From JBFMFB01 sp040752115 (GTDB lineage Bacteria > Pseudomonadota > Gammaproteobacteria > Burkholderiales > Sulfuricellaceae): a DNA stretch of 64,000 nucleotides. The DNA lies in the NCBI GenBank assembly GCA_040752115.1, contig JBFMFB010000010.1, forward strand, positions 9,546 through 73,545, given 5' to 3'. Position numbers and translations under genes: made by a program. Below are positions 43,062-52,693 of the stretch, in pieces. The notes beneath the pieces were generated by a model. The model saw nothing but the letters and a program-made list of their open reading frames with translations, had not been told where the DNA came from and searched no databases. The stretch's first letter is position 1; the number at the start of each line of letters is the position of its first letter.

Positions 43062-44282
43062 CTATACCACCTGCCCCATCTTGAAGATGGGCATGTACAT
43101 CGCGATCACCAGGCCGCCGATCAGCGTGCCGAGCACGACCATGATGAGCGGCTCCATCAGGCTGCTCAGGGCTTCCACCGCATCGTCCACTTCCGCTTCG
43201 TAAAAGTCCGCGACCTTGCCCAGCATCGAATCCAGCGCGCCGGATTCCTCGCCGATGGCGACCATCTGCAGCACCATGTTGGGGAACATTTCGCTGTTTT
43301 GCATCGCGACCGTCAGGCTGGTTCCGGTGCTGACCTCGGTCTGAATTTTTTTTGTGGCATCGAAATACACCTGATTGCCGGCCGCGCCCGCCACCGAATC
43401 CATGGCTTCCACCAGCGGTACGCCGGCGGCGAACATGGTGGAAAGGGTGCGCGTCCAGCGCGCAATCGTCGCCTTCTCGATCAGCGGCCCGAAAATGGGC
43501 AGCTTGAGGAGTAGCCGGTCCATGGTCATCTGCATTTTTTTCGAGCGCTTCCAGGTGTAAAAGAAAAACCAGAGTCCGCCGCCGATGCCGCCGAAAATCG
43601 CCCACCAGAATTTGACGAAGAAGTCGGAAATCGCCATCACGAACAACGTCGGCGCCGGCAGATCGGCGCCGAAGCTGGAGAACAGCTCCTTGAACGCCGG
43701 CACGACGAAGATCATGATGATCGCGGTGATGACGAAGGCCACGACGATGATGGAAACCGGGTAGAACAGCGCGGACTTGATCTTGCCCTTGATGGCGAGA
43801 ATCTTTTCCTTATAGGTGGCGAGCCGGTCCAGAATGGTATCCAGAATGCCCGCCTGCTCGCCGGCGTTGACCAGGTTGCAGAACAGGGCGTCGAAGTACA
43901 GGGGGTATTTCTTGAATGCCTGGCTCATGCTGCTGCCGGAAGAAATGTCCGTCTTGATGTCCGCCAGCAGTTTCTGCACGGAAGGATTGCTGTGGCCCTT
44001 GCCGACGATATCGAAGGCCTGCAGCAGCGGCACGCCGGATTTCATCATGGTGGCCAGTTGCCGGGTGAACAGGGTGATGTCCTTTTCGGTGATTTTCTTG
44101 CCGCGCTTCAGGCCACTTTGTTTCTTGATCTTCAGAACGGTGATGCCCTGGCGCCGCAAGGTGGCGTTGACGATGGCTTCGCCGCTCGCCAGCATGTCGC
44201 CCTTGATGTTTTTCCCCTTCTTGTCCTTGCCTTCCCAGGAGAAGGTATATTCCTTGACGTCTTTTTTGGTCGCGGTCGCCAT
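43062..44282 (-). CDS. pilC: type IV pilus inner-membrane platform protein PilC
   Basis: 406 aa with two T2SF domains, each with a cytoplasmic helical bundle (FTRQLATMMKSGVPLLQAFDIV and WTRTLSTMFAAGVPLVEAMDSV) followed by membrane helices. The C-terminus is PLIMVVLGTLIGGLVIAMYMPIF. Needed for pilus assembly with PilB. Confidence 0.96.
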   Translation of the reverse strand: MATATKKDVKEYTFSWEGKDKKGKNIKGDMLASGEAIVNATLRRQGITVLKIKKQSGLKRGKKITEKDITLFTRQLATMMKSGVPLLQAFDIVGKGHSNPSVQKLLADIKTDISSGSSMSQAFKKYPLYFDALFCNLVNAGEQAGILDTILDRLATYKEKILAIKGKIKSALFYPVSIIVVAFVITAIIMIFVVPAFKELFSSFGADLPAPTLFVMAISDFFVKFWWAIFGGIGGGLWFFFYTWKRSKKMQMTMDRLLLKLPIFGPLIEKATIARWTRTLSTMFAAGVPLVEAMDSVAGAAGNQVYFDATKKIQTEVSTGTSLTVAMQNSEMFPNMVLQMVAIGEESGALDSMLGKVADFYEAEVDDAVEALSSLMEPLIMVVLGTLIGGLVIAMYMPIFKMGQVV

Positions 44283-44292
44283 GCTCTAATCC

Positions 44293-46011
44293 TCATTCAT
44301 TCGTAACGGCTTCGACCTCTTCCAGCGAGGTGAGGCCGCTCTTGACCTTGCGCAAGCCGGCGTGGCGCAAATCGTGCACGCCTTCGCGCCGCGCCTGATC
44401 GGCGATATCGTGGGCGGTGCCGTTTTTCATGATGATGCGGCTCATTTCATCAGTGATGGGCATGACCTGGTAGATGCCCACCCGACCCTTGTAGCCCGTT
44501 CCCTTGCACACTTCGCAGCCGACGTGGCCGTAGGGCTGCCAGCTGCCGTCCAGTTCTTCTTCGGCGAAACCGGCGCGCAGGAGGGCTTCCTTCGGGATGT
44601 CCAGCGGTTTTTTGCAGGCGCACAGGCGGCGCGCGAGACGCTGCGCCGTGATGAGGATGACCGAGGAGGCGATGTTGAACGGCGCTACCCCCATGTTCAT
44701 CAGGCGGGTGAGGGTACCCGGCGCGTCGTTGGTGTGCAGGGTGGACAGCACCATGTGGCCGGTCTGCGCTGCCTTGATGGCGATATCGGCGGTTTCCAGG
44801 TCGCGGATTTCGCCCACCATGATCACATCCGGATCCTGGCGCAGGAAGGATTTGAGCGCGGCTGCAAAAGTCAGGCCGGCCTTGTCGTTGACGTTGACCT
44901 GGTTGATGCCGGCAAGGTTGATTTCCGCCGGGTCCTCGGCAGTGGAAATGTTGATGCCCGGCTTGTTGAGAATGTTGAGGCAGGTGTAGAGCGATACGGT
45001 CTTGCCGCTGCCGGTTGGGCCCGTCACCAGCACCATGCCGTAGGGGCGCTGCACGGCATTGAGCAACGCCTCCTTCTGCTCCGGATCGTAGCCCAGGGCA
45101 TCGATGCCGAGGGTGGCGCTGGTAGGATCGAGAATACGCATCACGATCTTTTCGCCGTACAGGGTAGGCAGCGTGCTCACGCGAAAATCAATGGCGCGGT
45201 TCTTGGACAGCACCAGCTTCATCCGCCCATCCTGGGGCACGCGCTTTTCCGCGATGTCCAACTTGGAGATCACCTTGATGCGGGAGGATATCTTGTCCTT
45301 GATGGCGAGGGGCGGCTGCGCCACTTCGTACAGCACGCCGTCGAGGCGATAGCGGATGCGGTAATACTTTTCGTAGGGCTCGAAGTGGATGTCGGAAACC
45401 CCGGAATTGATGGCATCCAGCAGAATTTTCTGGATGTATTTGACCACCGGGGCATCGTCAATGTCGGCGCTCGCTTCCTCGTCGCGCTTGGCCAGGGTCT
45501 CATCGTCGGTGAACTCGAGATCGCCGATATCCTCGGAAGCCAGATTCTTCAGGGAGGTGTCGCTGGCCTCGATAATTTTCTCAATCAGCTTGCCGAGCTT
45601 GTCCTCCTCCACCACCACCGCTGCTACGGTCAGGCCGGTCTGAAATTGGACGTCATCCAGCACCTGCAGGTTGGTCGGATCGGAGGTGGCGATGAAGAGC
45701 TGCCTGCCGCGCTGATACAACGCCAGAACGCGCCGGCTTTGTACCAGTTTGAGATCAAGGATGCCGGCCGGCAGATGGTCGGTGTCGATCGCGTCTAAAT
45801 TGAGCAGGGGGAAGCCGAAGGTACGGGAGGCGACCTCCGCGATTTCAAGCGCCTTCAGCTTCTTGCTCTGGATGAGCTGCACTACGAAGCTGGTGCCGGA
45901 GCTGCTGGCCTGCGCCTGAATGGCGTCAGCATCGGCATCCAGCAACAGCCCCTGTTGCACCAGCGCGCGAGCGAGTCCGCTCAGATTACTGGGGATCGTT
46001 GCCGCGGCCAT
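44293..46011 (-). CDS. pilB: type IV pilus assembly ATPase PilB
   Basis: Extension motor, 572 aa. N-terminal MshEN/GSPII_E domain, Walker A GPTGSGKTVSLYT, Asp box and Walker B in QDPDVIMVGEIRD, His box in GHMVLSTLHTNDA, and a four-cysteine zinc motif (CACKKP...CEVCKGTGYKGR). No pilT or pilin gene is in the window. Confidence 0.97.
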   Translation of the reverse strand: MAAATIPSNLSGLARALVQQGLLLDADADAIQAQASSSGTSFVVQLIQSKKLKALEIAEVASRTFGFPLLNLDAIDTDHLPAGILDLKLVQSRRVLALYQRGRQLFIATSDPTNLQVLDDVQFQTGLTVAAVVVEEDKLGKLIEKIIEASDTSLKNLASEDIGDLEFTDDETLAKRDEEASADIDDAPVVKYIQKILLDAINSGVSDIHFEPYEKYYRIRYRLDGVLYEVAQPPLAIKDKISSRIKVISKLDIAEKRVPQDGRMKLVLSKNRAIDFRVSTLPTLYGEKIVMRILDPTSATLGIDALGYDPEQKEALLNAVQRPYGMVLVTGPTGSGKTVSLYTCLNILNKPGINISTAEDPAEINLAGINQVNVNDKAGLTFAAALKSFLRQDPDVIMVGEIRDLETADIAIKAAQTGHMVLSTLHTNDAPGTLTRLMNMGVAPFNIASSVILITAQRLARRLCACKKPLDIPKEALLRAGFAEEELDGSWQPYGHVGCEVCKGTGYKGRVGIYQVMPITDEMSRIIMKNGTAHDIADQARREGVHDLRHAGLRKVKSGLTSLEEVEAVTNE

Positions 46012-46083
46012 TCACCTTCCTGAGAGTGGGTTGCAAACGAACGAATGATGCACGCTGCATTTTTTTTTGTAAAGGCTGGTGCC

Positions 46084-47358
46084 TCACTGCGTTTTCGCGG
46101 CTGGCGGGAAGATGCGCACCACCTTCACCACCCGATCCTGAGTCTGCATGATTTCCAGGGGATGGTCGGCGATTTTAAGGCTGGTGCCGGCTTCAGGAAT
46201 GTCTTCGAGGTATTCGAGGATCAAGCCGTTCAAGGTTTTGGGGCCGTCCAGCGGCAACGCGAGCCCCAATTTGCGGTTGAGATCGCGCAGCAGGCTGCTG
46301 CCATCCACCAGCCAAGTGCCGTCCGGCTGTTTACGGTAAGCGCCGGCAGCCGGCGGGAGCGTGCTGAATTCGCCGACGATTTCTTCCAGAATGTCTTCCA
46401 GGCTGATCAAGCCCTGCAGCTCACCGTATTCGTCCACCACCAGCCCGATTCTCTCGTGATTTTCCTGGAAGTACTGCAACTGGGTGAGCAGGGGCGTGCC
46501 GGCGGGCGTAAAGTAGGGCACCCGCATGGCCTGGTGCAAATCCTCAACATTCAGCTCCCCGCTCTGGGCTCGGCTCAGAACTCTGCGGACGTGGAGAATG
46601 CCGATGATGTTGTCCAGCTGATCCTGGAAGATCGGTACCCGAGTGTGGTGGCTGGTGGAGAGCTGGCCGCGGATATCCTCGATCGGCATCTCGATGTCTA
46701 CGGCTTCAATCTGGCTGCGTGGAGTCATTACGTCCTCCACGGTGATGGTGCCGAGCCCTAATAGATTCAACAGGATGTTTTGATGCTTTTGCGGAATATA
46801 GTGGCCAGCCTCCAGCACCAGGGTCCGCAATTCCTCGATGCTCAAGGTGGTGGCCATGTTGCCTGGAGACGGCTTGAGTCGAAGCAGCCGCAGCAGCGCA
46901 CTGACGAACAGGTTGACGAACCAGATGACGGGATAGAATACCTTGAGCAGCGGCGCCAGCACGTAGCCGGCCGGAAAGGCGATGCGCTCTGGATACGTGG
47001 CGCCCAGCACCTTTGGGGTAATTTCGCTGAACACCAGTATCAGGAAGGTGACCGCCAGCGTGCCCACCGTCAGCATCAGCTCGCTGCCGCCGAACAGCCG
47101 GATGGTGATGATCGTGACCAAGGCGGCGGAGGCGGCATTGAGCAGATTGTTGCCGAGCAGCACCACGCCAAGCAGCTTGTCGGTTTTTTCCAGCAGCTGC
47201 GCGGTAAGTCTGGCACCGCGATTGCCGCTTTTGACCAGGTGCTTCAACCGGTAGCGGTTGAGGGTCATCATGCTGGTTTCGGCGGCGGAGAAAAAACCGG
47301 AGGCGACAAGCAGAATCAATAGGGCGGCCAGCAGCAGGCCTATGGGAATATCTTCCAA
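46084..47358 (-). CDS. CNNM/CorC-HlyC family membrane protein (DUF21-CBS-CorC)
   Basis: 424 aa: DUF21 membrane domain starting LLAALLILLVASGFFSAAETSMM, then a CBS pair (VEDVMTPRSQIEAVD...) and a C-terminal CorC_HlyC transporter-associated domain (RKLGLALP...). Related to YfjD/CorB, implicated in magnesium/cobalt efflux or resistance; the older name haemolysin is not supported. The start codon is TTG 47358 without a clear ribosome-binding site. Confidence 0.88.
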   Translation of the reverse strand: MEDIPIGLLLAALLILLVASGFFSAAETSMMTLNRYRLKHLVKSGNRGARLTAQLLEKTDKLLGVVLLGNNLLNAASAALVTIITIRLFGGSELMLTVGTLAVTFLILVFSEITPKVLGATYPERIAFPAGYVLAPLLKVFYPVIWFVNLFVSALLRLLRLKPSPGNMATTLSIEELRTLVLEAGHYIPQKHQNILLNLLGLGTITVEDVMTPRSQIEAVDIEMPIEDIRGQLSTSHHTRVPIFQDQLDNIIGILHVRRVLSRAQSGELNVEDLHQAMRVPYFTPAGTPLLTQLQYFQENHERIGLVVDEYGELQGLISLEDILEEIVGEFSTLPPAAGAYRKQPDGTWLVDGSSLLRDLNRKLGLALPLDGPKTLNGLILEYLEDIPEAGTSLKIADHPLEIMQTQDRVVKVVRIFPPAAKTQ

Positions 47359-47418
47359 AAAAAGGCAGCCTTAAGCGACACGGAATAAGAAAGATTTTTT
47401 AAGTTTGGCAGGGGAGTG

Positions 47419-48252
47419 TCAAGTGCGGTGCAGGATGACTTCCAGCACAAATTTGCTGCCAATGTAGGCCAGCAGCAGGACTGCAAAGCCGCTCATGATC
47501 CAGCGGATGGCGGTACGTCCGCGCCAGCCGTAAACCTTCCGGCCGCCGAGCAGGGCGGCAAAGATGACCCAGGAAACGATGGCAAACAGGTTCTTGTGGG
47601 TGAACTGAAGCGGTTGGTGAAACAGCTCTTCGGAAAACAGCATGCCGCTTGCCAGGGTCAGCGTCAGCAAAACGAAACCAACGGTGATGATGCGGAACAG
47701 CAGATGCTCCATGGTAAGGAGTGGTGGCAGGTTTCGCAGTATGGCCGATGCCGCTCCGCCGTGCAGGCGACGTTCCACCATCGCCATCAGCACCGCATGG
47801 AGGGCGGCGATGGTGAACAGGCTGTAGGCCAGGATGGCGATCAGCAGGTGAATCTTGAATCCCAGCAGCTCGGAGTGAAGCACGGTGTGGGAGCTTGCCG
47901 GCAATACAATCGGCGCCAGCACGCTGACGGCGGCGACCGGCAAGACGAACGCCTGCAGCCCTTCCAGCTTGTAGCGGAAATTTTCCAGCCAGTAGATCAG
48001 CACGGTCGCCCAGGCGATGGCTGAAATGGTCGCGCCCAGGCCCAATTTCGACCCGGCGGATGCGATCAGCGACTGGTAGAGCAGGCCGGTGTGCAGCAGC
48101 AAGGGGATCAGGACGGCGCTGCGCTCCCACCCCGGCTTGACTGCCGGGGCGGCGTGCTCCGCAGATTTTGGGGCAAGCCACGTCGTGCGCCAGAAATATA
48201 TGCCGAGCCCGGCATAGAGCAGGGCAGTCGCGAAGGAGAGCAGGTCGGTCAT
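47419..48252 (-). CDS. CcsA/YpjD-type cytochrome c assembly membrane protein
   Basis: 277 aa, about eight membrane helices, of the CcmC/CcsA superfamily. The WLEN--YKLEGL stretch, SSHTVLHSELLGFKIHLLIAILAYSLF and THKNLFAIVSWVIFAALL (conserved histidines) fit YpjD, the gene normally next to ffh. ATG 48252 chosen; an upstream in-frame start would run across the ffh promoter. Divergent from ffh over 80 bp. A role in cytochrome maturation is inferred from the family. Confidence 0.87.
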   Translation of the reverse strand: MTDLLSFATALLYAGLGIYFWRTTWLAPKSAEHAAPAVKPGWERSAVLIPLLLHTGLLYQSLIASAGSKLGLGATISAIAWATVLIYWLENFRYKLEGLQAFVLPVAAVSVLAPIVLPASSHTVLHSELLGFKIHLLIAILAYSLFTIAALHAVLMAMVERRLHGGAASAILRNLPPLLTMEHLLFRIITVGFVLLTLTLASGMLFSEELFHQPLQFTHKNLFAIVSWVIFAALLGGRKVYGWRGRTAIRWIMSGFAVLLLAYIGSKFVLEVILHRT

Positions 48253-48332
48253 AATGGTGTAAAATTTTACGCTTTCGCAAAAGTCTACACTATAACGTAG
48301 GCGGCGATTCAATCCAAGGAAGCTCAAAGCCG

Positions 48333-49682
48333 ATGTTCGATGCCCTCACTCACCGCCTTTCCGGCGTGATCAAAACCCTGCGCGGTCAGGCGCGCCTGAC
48401 CGAGGCCAACGTCCAGGAAGCCCTGCGCGAAGTGCGTATGGCCTTGCTGGAAGCCGATGTGGCGCTGCCCGTAGCCAAGGACTTCATGGCGCACGTCAAG
48501 GAGCGTGCGCTAGGCCAGGAAGTGCAGAGAAGCCTCACCCCCGGTCAGGCGCTGGTCCAGGTCGTGTACCAGGAGCTGGTGCGGCTGATGGGCGAGCACA
48601 ACGATGCGCTCAATCTGGCCGCCCGCCCCCCCGCCGTGATCCTGCTCGCCGGCTTGCAGGGCGCGGGCAAGACTACGACCGCGGCTAAGTTGGCGAAGCT
48701 GCTGCGCGAGCAAATGAAGAAAAAAGTGCTGCTGGTGAGCTGTGACGTATACCGTCCAGCGGCGATCGAGCAGCTGAAGACGCTTGCGCAGCAGTTGGAA
48801 ACTGATTTTTTCCCGTCGCAAGCGGCGCAGCAGCCGGTGGCGATCGCGCTTGCCGCGCTGGATCATGCGCGCCGCCACTTCCATGACGTGCTGATCGTGG
48901 ACACCGCAGGCCGTCTGGCGATTGATGCCGCGATGATGGAGGAGATCAAGCAACTCCATGCCGCGCTCGATCCGGTGGAAACCTTGTTCGTGGTGGATGC
49001 GATGCAGGGCCAGGATGCGGTGAACACTGCCAAAGCCTTCCGCGACGCGCTGCCGCTTACCGGCGTAATCCTTACCAAGCTGGACGGCGACGCGCGCGGC
49101 GGCGCCGCGCTATCGGTTCGGCAGGTCACCGGCAAGCCGATCAAGTTTGTCGGCATTGGCGAGAAAACCAGCGGTCTTGAGGCGTTTCATCCGGAGCGCA
49201 TGGCTTCGCGGGTGCTGGGCATGGGCGACGTGCTCACCCTGATCGAAGAAGCGCAGCGCGGCGTCGATCAGGCCGAGGCGCAGCAGTTGGCCAAGAAAAT
49301 CAAGGCGGGCAAGGAATTTACCCTGGAGGATTTCAAGGCGCAGATGCAACAGATGAGGAAGATGGGTGGACTCAATGCTCTGATGGACAAGCTGCCGGCG
49401 CAGATGGGGCAGGCCGCCGCCGGGGCGCAGGTGGATGACAAAATCATCAACCGCATGGAAGGGATCATCAACTCCATGACCCCGCAGGAACGGCTCCATC
49501 CTGCATTGATCAAAGCTTCCCGCAAGCGCCGCATCGCCGCGGGGGCGGGGGTGCAGGTGCAGGAAGTCAACCGCCTCCTTCAGCAGTTCGAGCAGACGCA
49601 GAAGATGATGAAGATGCTGTCCAGGGGCGGAATGAACAAGATGATGCGCAGCCTGAAGGGAATGTTGCCCGGAATGCGTTAG
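48333..49682 (+). CDS. ffh: signal recognition particle protein Ffh
   Basis: SRP GTPase, 449 aa. N-domain; G-domain with LQGAGKTTTAAKLAK, CDVYRPAAIEQLK, DTAGRLAID, TKLDGDARGGAAL; Met-rich M-domain at the end (MKMLSRGGMNKMMRSL). A possible minus-10 TATAAC lies at 48291-48296 upstream. Confidence 0.97.
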   Translation: MFDALTHRLSGVIKTLRGQARLTEANVQEALREVRMALLEADVALPVAKDFMAHVKERALGQEVQRSLTPGQALVQVVYQELVRLMGEHNDALNLAARPPAVILLAGLQGAGKTTTAAKLAKLLREQMKKKVLLVSCDVYRPAAIEQLKTLAQQLETDFFPSQAAQQPVAIALAALDHARRHFHDVLIVDTAGRLAIDAAMMEEIKQLHAALDPVETLFVVDAMQGQDAVNTAKAFRDALPLTGVILTKLDGDARGGAALSVRQVTGKPIKFVGIGEKTSGLEAFHPERMASRVLGMGDVLTLIEEAQRGVDQAEAQQLAKKIKAGKEFTLEDFKAQMQQMRKMGGLNALMDKLPAQMGQAAAGAQVDDKIINRMEGIINSMTPQERLHPALIKASRKRRIAAGAGVQVQEVNRLLQQFEQTQKMMKMLSRGGMNKMMRSLKGMLPGMR

Positions 49683-49710
49683 GGCCTCCTAACCCCGGGG
49701 GTGGGTGGTA

Positions 49711-49719
49711 TGGTAAAAT
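49711..49719 (+). promoter_or_regulatory. extended -10 promoter element for glyA
   Basis: TGGTAAAAT 35 bp before the glyA start, identical to the nonamer before rnpB. There is no clear minus-35. Confidence 0.5.
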
Positions 49720-49754
49720 CCAATCCTTTTCCATGCGAATTGAAAGACATCCCC

Positions 49755-51005
49755 ATGTTTAGCGCAAAACAGACCATCGAAAGCTTCGACTCCGAACTGT
49801 GGCAGGCCATGGAGCAGGAGCGCCGGCGCCAGGAAGACCACATCGAGCTGATCGCATCCGAAAACTACACCAGCCCGGCGGTGATGGAAGCCCAGGGTTC
49901 GGTGCTGACCAACAAGTACGCCGAAGGCTATCCCGGCAAGCGCTACTACGGCGGCTGCGAATACGTGGACATCGTCGAGCAGCTGGCGATTGACCGCGCC
50001 AAATCCCTGTTCGGCGCGGAATATGCCAACGTGCAGCCGCACTCCGGCTCCCAGGCCAACGCCGCGGTATATTTCTCGGTGCTCAAGCCGGGCGACACTA
50101 TTCTTGGCATGTCGCTCGCGCACGGCGGCCACCTCACCCATGGCGCCACGGTCAACTTTAGCGGCAAGCTGTTCAACGCTGTCACTTACGGCTTGCACCC
50201 CGAAACCGAGGAGATCGACTACGACGAGGTGGCGCGCCTGGCCCGGGAGCATAAACCGAAGATGATCGTCGCCGGCGCTTCCGCCTATTCGCTGGTGATC
50301 GACTGGAAGCGCTTCCGCAAGATCGCCGACGAGGTCGGTGCTTATCTGTTCGTGGACATGGCGCATTATGCCGGGCTGATCGCGGCCGGCGTGTATCCCA
50401 ATCCGGTCGGGATCGCCGATTTCGTTACCAGCACGACCCACAAGACTCTGCGCGGCCCGCGGGGCGGCATCATTCTGTCCACGGTGCAGCACGAAAAGGC
50501 GCTCAATTCGGCTATTTTCCCCAACTCCCAGGGCGGGCCGCTGATGCATGTCATCGCCGCCAAGGCGGTGGCGTTGAAGGAGGCGGCGAGCAAAGAGTTC
50601 CGGTTGTATCAGGAGCAGGTCATCGATAATGCCCAGGTGATGGCCAAAGTGTTGCAGGAGCGGGGCTTGCGCATTGTTTCCGGGCGTACCGACAGTCACC
50701 TGTTCCTGGTGGATCTGCGCGCCAAGAACATCACCGGCAAGGATGCCGAGGCTGCGCTGGGGCGCGCGCACATCACTGTCAACAAGAATGCCATTCCCAA
50801 CGATCCGCAGAAGCCATTTGTCACCAGCGGCATTCGCATCGGCACGCCGGCCATGGCCACCCGCGGTTTCAAGGAAATCGAGGCGGAGCATCTCGCCAAT
50901 CTGATCGCGGACGTCCTCGACGCGCCGCAAGACACGACAGTGATCACGCGCGTGGCGGGGGAGGTTAAGGCGATGTGCGCCAGGTTTCCGGTTTACGGAA
51001 AGTGA
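49755..51005 (+). CDS. glyA: serine hydroxymethyltransferase GlyA
   Basis: PLP enzyme interconverting serine and glycine with tetrahydrofolate. 416 aa from ATG 49755. IELIASENYTSPAVMEAQGS, the PLP lysine in TSTTHKTLRGPRGG (Lys230) and HIITVNKNAIPND-like C-terminal sequence are standard. The in-frame start at 49701 would lie ahead of the promoter element. The stop codon is also the first bases of a palindromic element. Confidence 0.97.
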   Translation: MFSAKQTIESFDSELWQAMEQERRRQEDHIELIASENYTSPAVMEAQGSVLTNKYAEGYPGKRYYGGCEYVDIVEQLAIDRAKSLFGAEYANVQPHSGSQANAAVYFSVLKPGDTILGMSLAHGGHLTHGATVNFSGKLFNAVTYGLHPETEEIDYDEVARLAREHKPKMIVAGASAYSLVIDWKRFRKIADEVGAYLFVDMAHYAGLIAAGVYPNPVGIADFVTSTTHKTLRGPRGGIILSTVQHEKALNSAIFPNSQGGPLMHVIAAKAVALKEAASKEFRLYQEQVIDNAQVMAKVLQERGLRIVSGRTDSHLFLVDLRAKNITGKDAEAALGRAHITVNKNAIPNDPQKPFVTSGIRIGTPAMATRGFKEIEAEHLANLIADVLDAPQDTTVITRVAGEVKAMCARFPVYGK

Positions 51006-51070
51006 GGAGCCAGGCGTGAGGCGTGAGGCGGGGAGATTGTACGCCTCGCCCCTCACCCCTCACTCCTCAC
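51002..51070. repeat. family-B palindromic element between glyA and nrdR
   Basis: The left arm 51002-51030 and right arm 51042-51070 are complementary at 24 of 29 positions with an 11-nt loop. It begins at the glyA stop codon and ends 7 bp before nrdR, which then has no Shine-Dalgarno sequence (CTCACCCATAGC before ATG). Confidence 0.85.
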
Positions 51071-51077
51071 CCATAGC

Positions 51078-51551
51078 ATGAAGTGTCCTTTTTGCGGCGC
51101 TGCCGATACCCAGGTGATCGATTCCCGTGTCAGCGAGGAAGGCGACAGCGTCCGCCGGCGGCGGCGCTGCCCGGAGTGCAGCAAGCGATTTACCACCTAC
51201 GAAACGGCCGAGCTGCGTATGCCGCAGGTAATCAAGCAAAGCGGCAGTCGCGCCGAATTCTCCCGCGACAAGCTGCGCCAGAGTTTCATGCGCGCCCTGC
51301 ACAAGCGTCCCGTTCCCACCGAGCTGGTGGATGCAGCGATCGAGCGCATCGGGCAGCAAATCCTTGCCTTGGGCGAGCGCGAAATTCCTTCCCGGCAGAT
51401 CGGCGAAATGGTGATGCACGAGCTGTACAAGCTGGACAAGGTGGCATACATCCGTTTCGCTTCGGTCTACCGCAGCTTCCAGGACGTGGCCGATTTCCGC
51501 GATGCGATCAAGGATCTGGACAAAAAGGTAACCAACCGGGGCGCCAAATAA
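51078..51551 (+). CDS. nrdR: transcriptional repressor NrdR
   Basis: ATP/dATP-sensing repressor of ribonucleotide reductase genes, 157 aa. Zinc ribbon MKCPFCGAADTQVIDSR with Cys3, Cys6, Cys31, Cys34 and RRRRCPECSKRFTTYE, then an ATP-cone. No obvious ribosome-binding site because of the upstream palindrome. Confidence 0.97.
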   Translation: MKCPFCGAADTQVIDSRVSEEGDSVRRRRRCPECSKRFTTYETAELRMPQVIKQSGSRAEFSRDKLRQSFMRALHKRPVPTELVDAAIERIGQQILALGEREIPSRQIGEMVMHELYKLDKVAYIRFASVYRSFQDVADFRDAIKDLDKKVTNRGAK

Positions 51552-51583
51552 CCACGTTGGCAATTCGTGTCTCCCGTGGTTCA
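51549..51583. repeat. decayed family-D palindromic element between nrdR and ribD
   Basis: TAACCACG...CAATTCGTGTCTCCCGTGGTT is a shortened version of the long element at 53323-53473 (TTAACCACGAAT ... ATTCGTGTCATTCGTGGTTAA arms). It starts at the nrdR stop. Confidence 0.55.
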
Positions 51584-51597
51584 GGAAGCGGTTAAAA

Positions 51598-52692
51598 ATG
51601 TTCACTTCCGCCGACTACGAACACATGGCGCGAGCTATGCGGCTCGCCGAAAAAGGGCTTTGCACCACAACCCCAAATCCGCGCGTCGGCTGCGTGATTG
51701 TGCGGGACGGCGCAGTGGTCGGGGCCGGATTTCACCACCGCGCCGGCGAACCTCATGCAGAGGTGCGCGCGCTGCGCGAGGCGGGTGCGCGCGCTCGTGG
51801 CGCAACTGCATACGTGACCTTGGAGCCGTGCAGCTACCACGGTCGCACCCCGCCCTGCGCTGAAGCGTTGATCGAGGCGGGGGTGGGGCGCGTGGTGGCG
51901 GCGATGCAGGATCCCAATCCGCTGGTGGCGGGGAAAGGACTGGCCCTGTTGCGTCAGGCCGGCATCGAGACGGAGTGCGGCCTGCTGGAGAACGAGGCAT
52001 GCGAGCTGAATATCGGCTTCGTTGCGCGCATGACGCGGGGGCGGCCGTGGGTGCGACTGAAGATTGCTGCCAGCCTGGACGGCAAGACCGCGCTCAGCAA
52101 TGGCGAAAGCCGCTGGATCACGGGTGCTGACGCGCGGCGTGATGCGCACCGGCTGCGGGCGCGTTCCTGTGCGGTGCTGACCGGCATCGGAACGGTGCTG
52201 GCGGATGATCCCCTGCTCACTGTGCGCGAAGTGGAAACCGGACGCCAGCCGCTGCGGGTGGTGGTGGACAGCCGGTTGAATATGCCTCCCCGGGCCGCAA
52301 TGCTGGCCGTAGGGCCGGTGCTGGTCGCCACTGGAAGCACGGACGAGGCGCGCCGTGAACGGTTGCGCGCAGCTGGCGCGGAAATTCTGGCGCTGCCGCT
52401 CGCACAGGGACGGGTCGATCTCGAATGCCTGCTGACGGAGCTGGGACGGCGCGGAATCAACGAGGTGACGGTGGAGGCTGGAAAAACCTTGAATGGCGCG
52501 CTGCTTGCCGCCGGGCTGGCAGACGAGTTCATCGTTTATCTCGCTCCCCTGTTGCTCGGAGACAAGGCGCGCGGCATGCTGGATCTGCCCGAGTTAACCG
52601 ACATGGGGCAACGGCGCGAACTGGAAATAAGAGAGTTGACGATGGTCGGCCGGGACATGCGCATCCACGCCGTGCCGGTGAAGGAAGGATAA
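51598..52692 (+). CDS. ribD: bifunctional diaminohydroxyphosphoribosylaminopyrimidine deaminase / reductase RibD
   Basis: Second and third steps of riboflavin synthesis. 364 aa. Deaminase zinc site HAEVRAL (His53, Glu55) and PCSYHGRTPPCAEAL (Cys78, Cys87); reductase domain with RPWVRLKIAASLDGKTAL and RWITGADARRDAHRLRA. It starts the ribDE-ribB-ribH-nusB run; 1 bp separates it from ribE. Confidence 0.97.
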   Translation: MFTSADYEHMARAMRLAEKGLCTTTPNPRVGCVIVRDGAVVGAGFHHRAGEPHAEVRALREAGARARGATAYVTLEPCSYHGRTPPCAEALIEAGVGRVVAAMQDPNPLVAGKGLALLRQAGIETECGLLENEACELNIGFVARMTRGRPWVRLKIAASLDGKTALSNGESRWITGADARRDAHRLRARSCAVLTGIGTVLADDPLLTVREVETGRQPLRVVVDSRLNMPPRAAMLAVGPVLVATGSTDEARRERLRAAGAEILALPLAQGRVDLECLLTELGRRGINEVTVEAGKTLNGALLAAGLADEFIVYLAPLLLGDKARGMLDLPELTDMGQRRELEIRELTMVGRDMRIHAVPVKEG

Positions 52693-52693
52693 A

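Noticed and set aside
44362..45798. 478-codon plus-strand frame within pilB
   Set aside because: Antisense of pilB, no domain recognised.
46084..47358. Haemolysin annotation for the DUF21-CBS protein
   Set aside because: The domain architecture is of the CNNM/CorC ion-transport family; there is no toxin feature.
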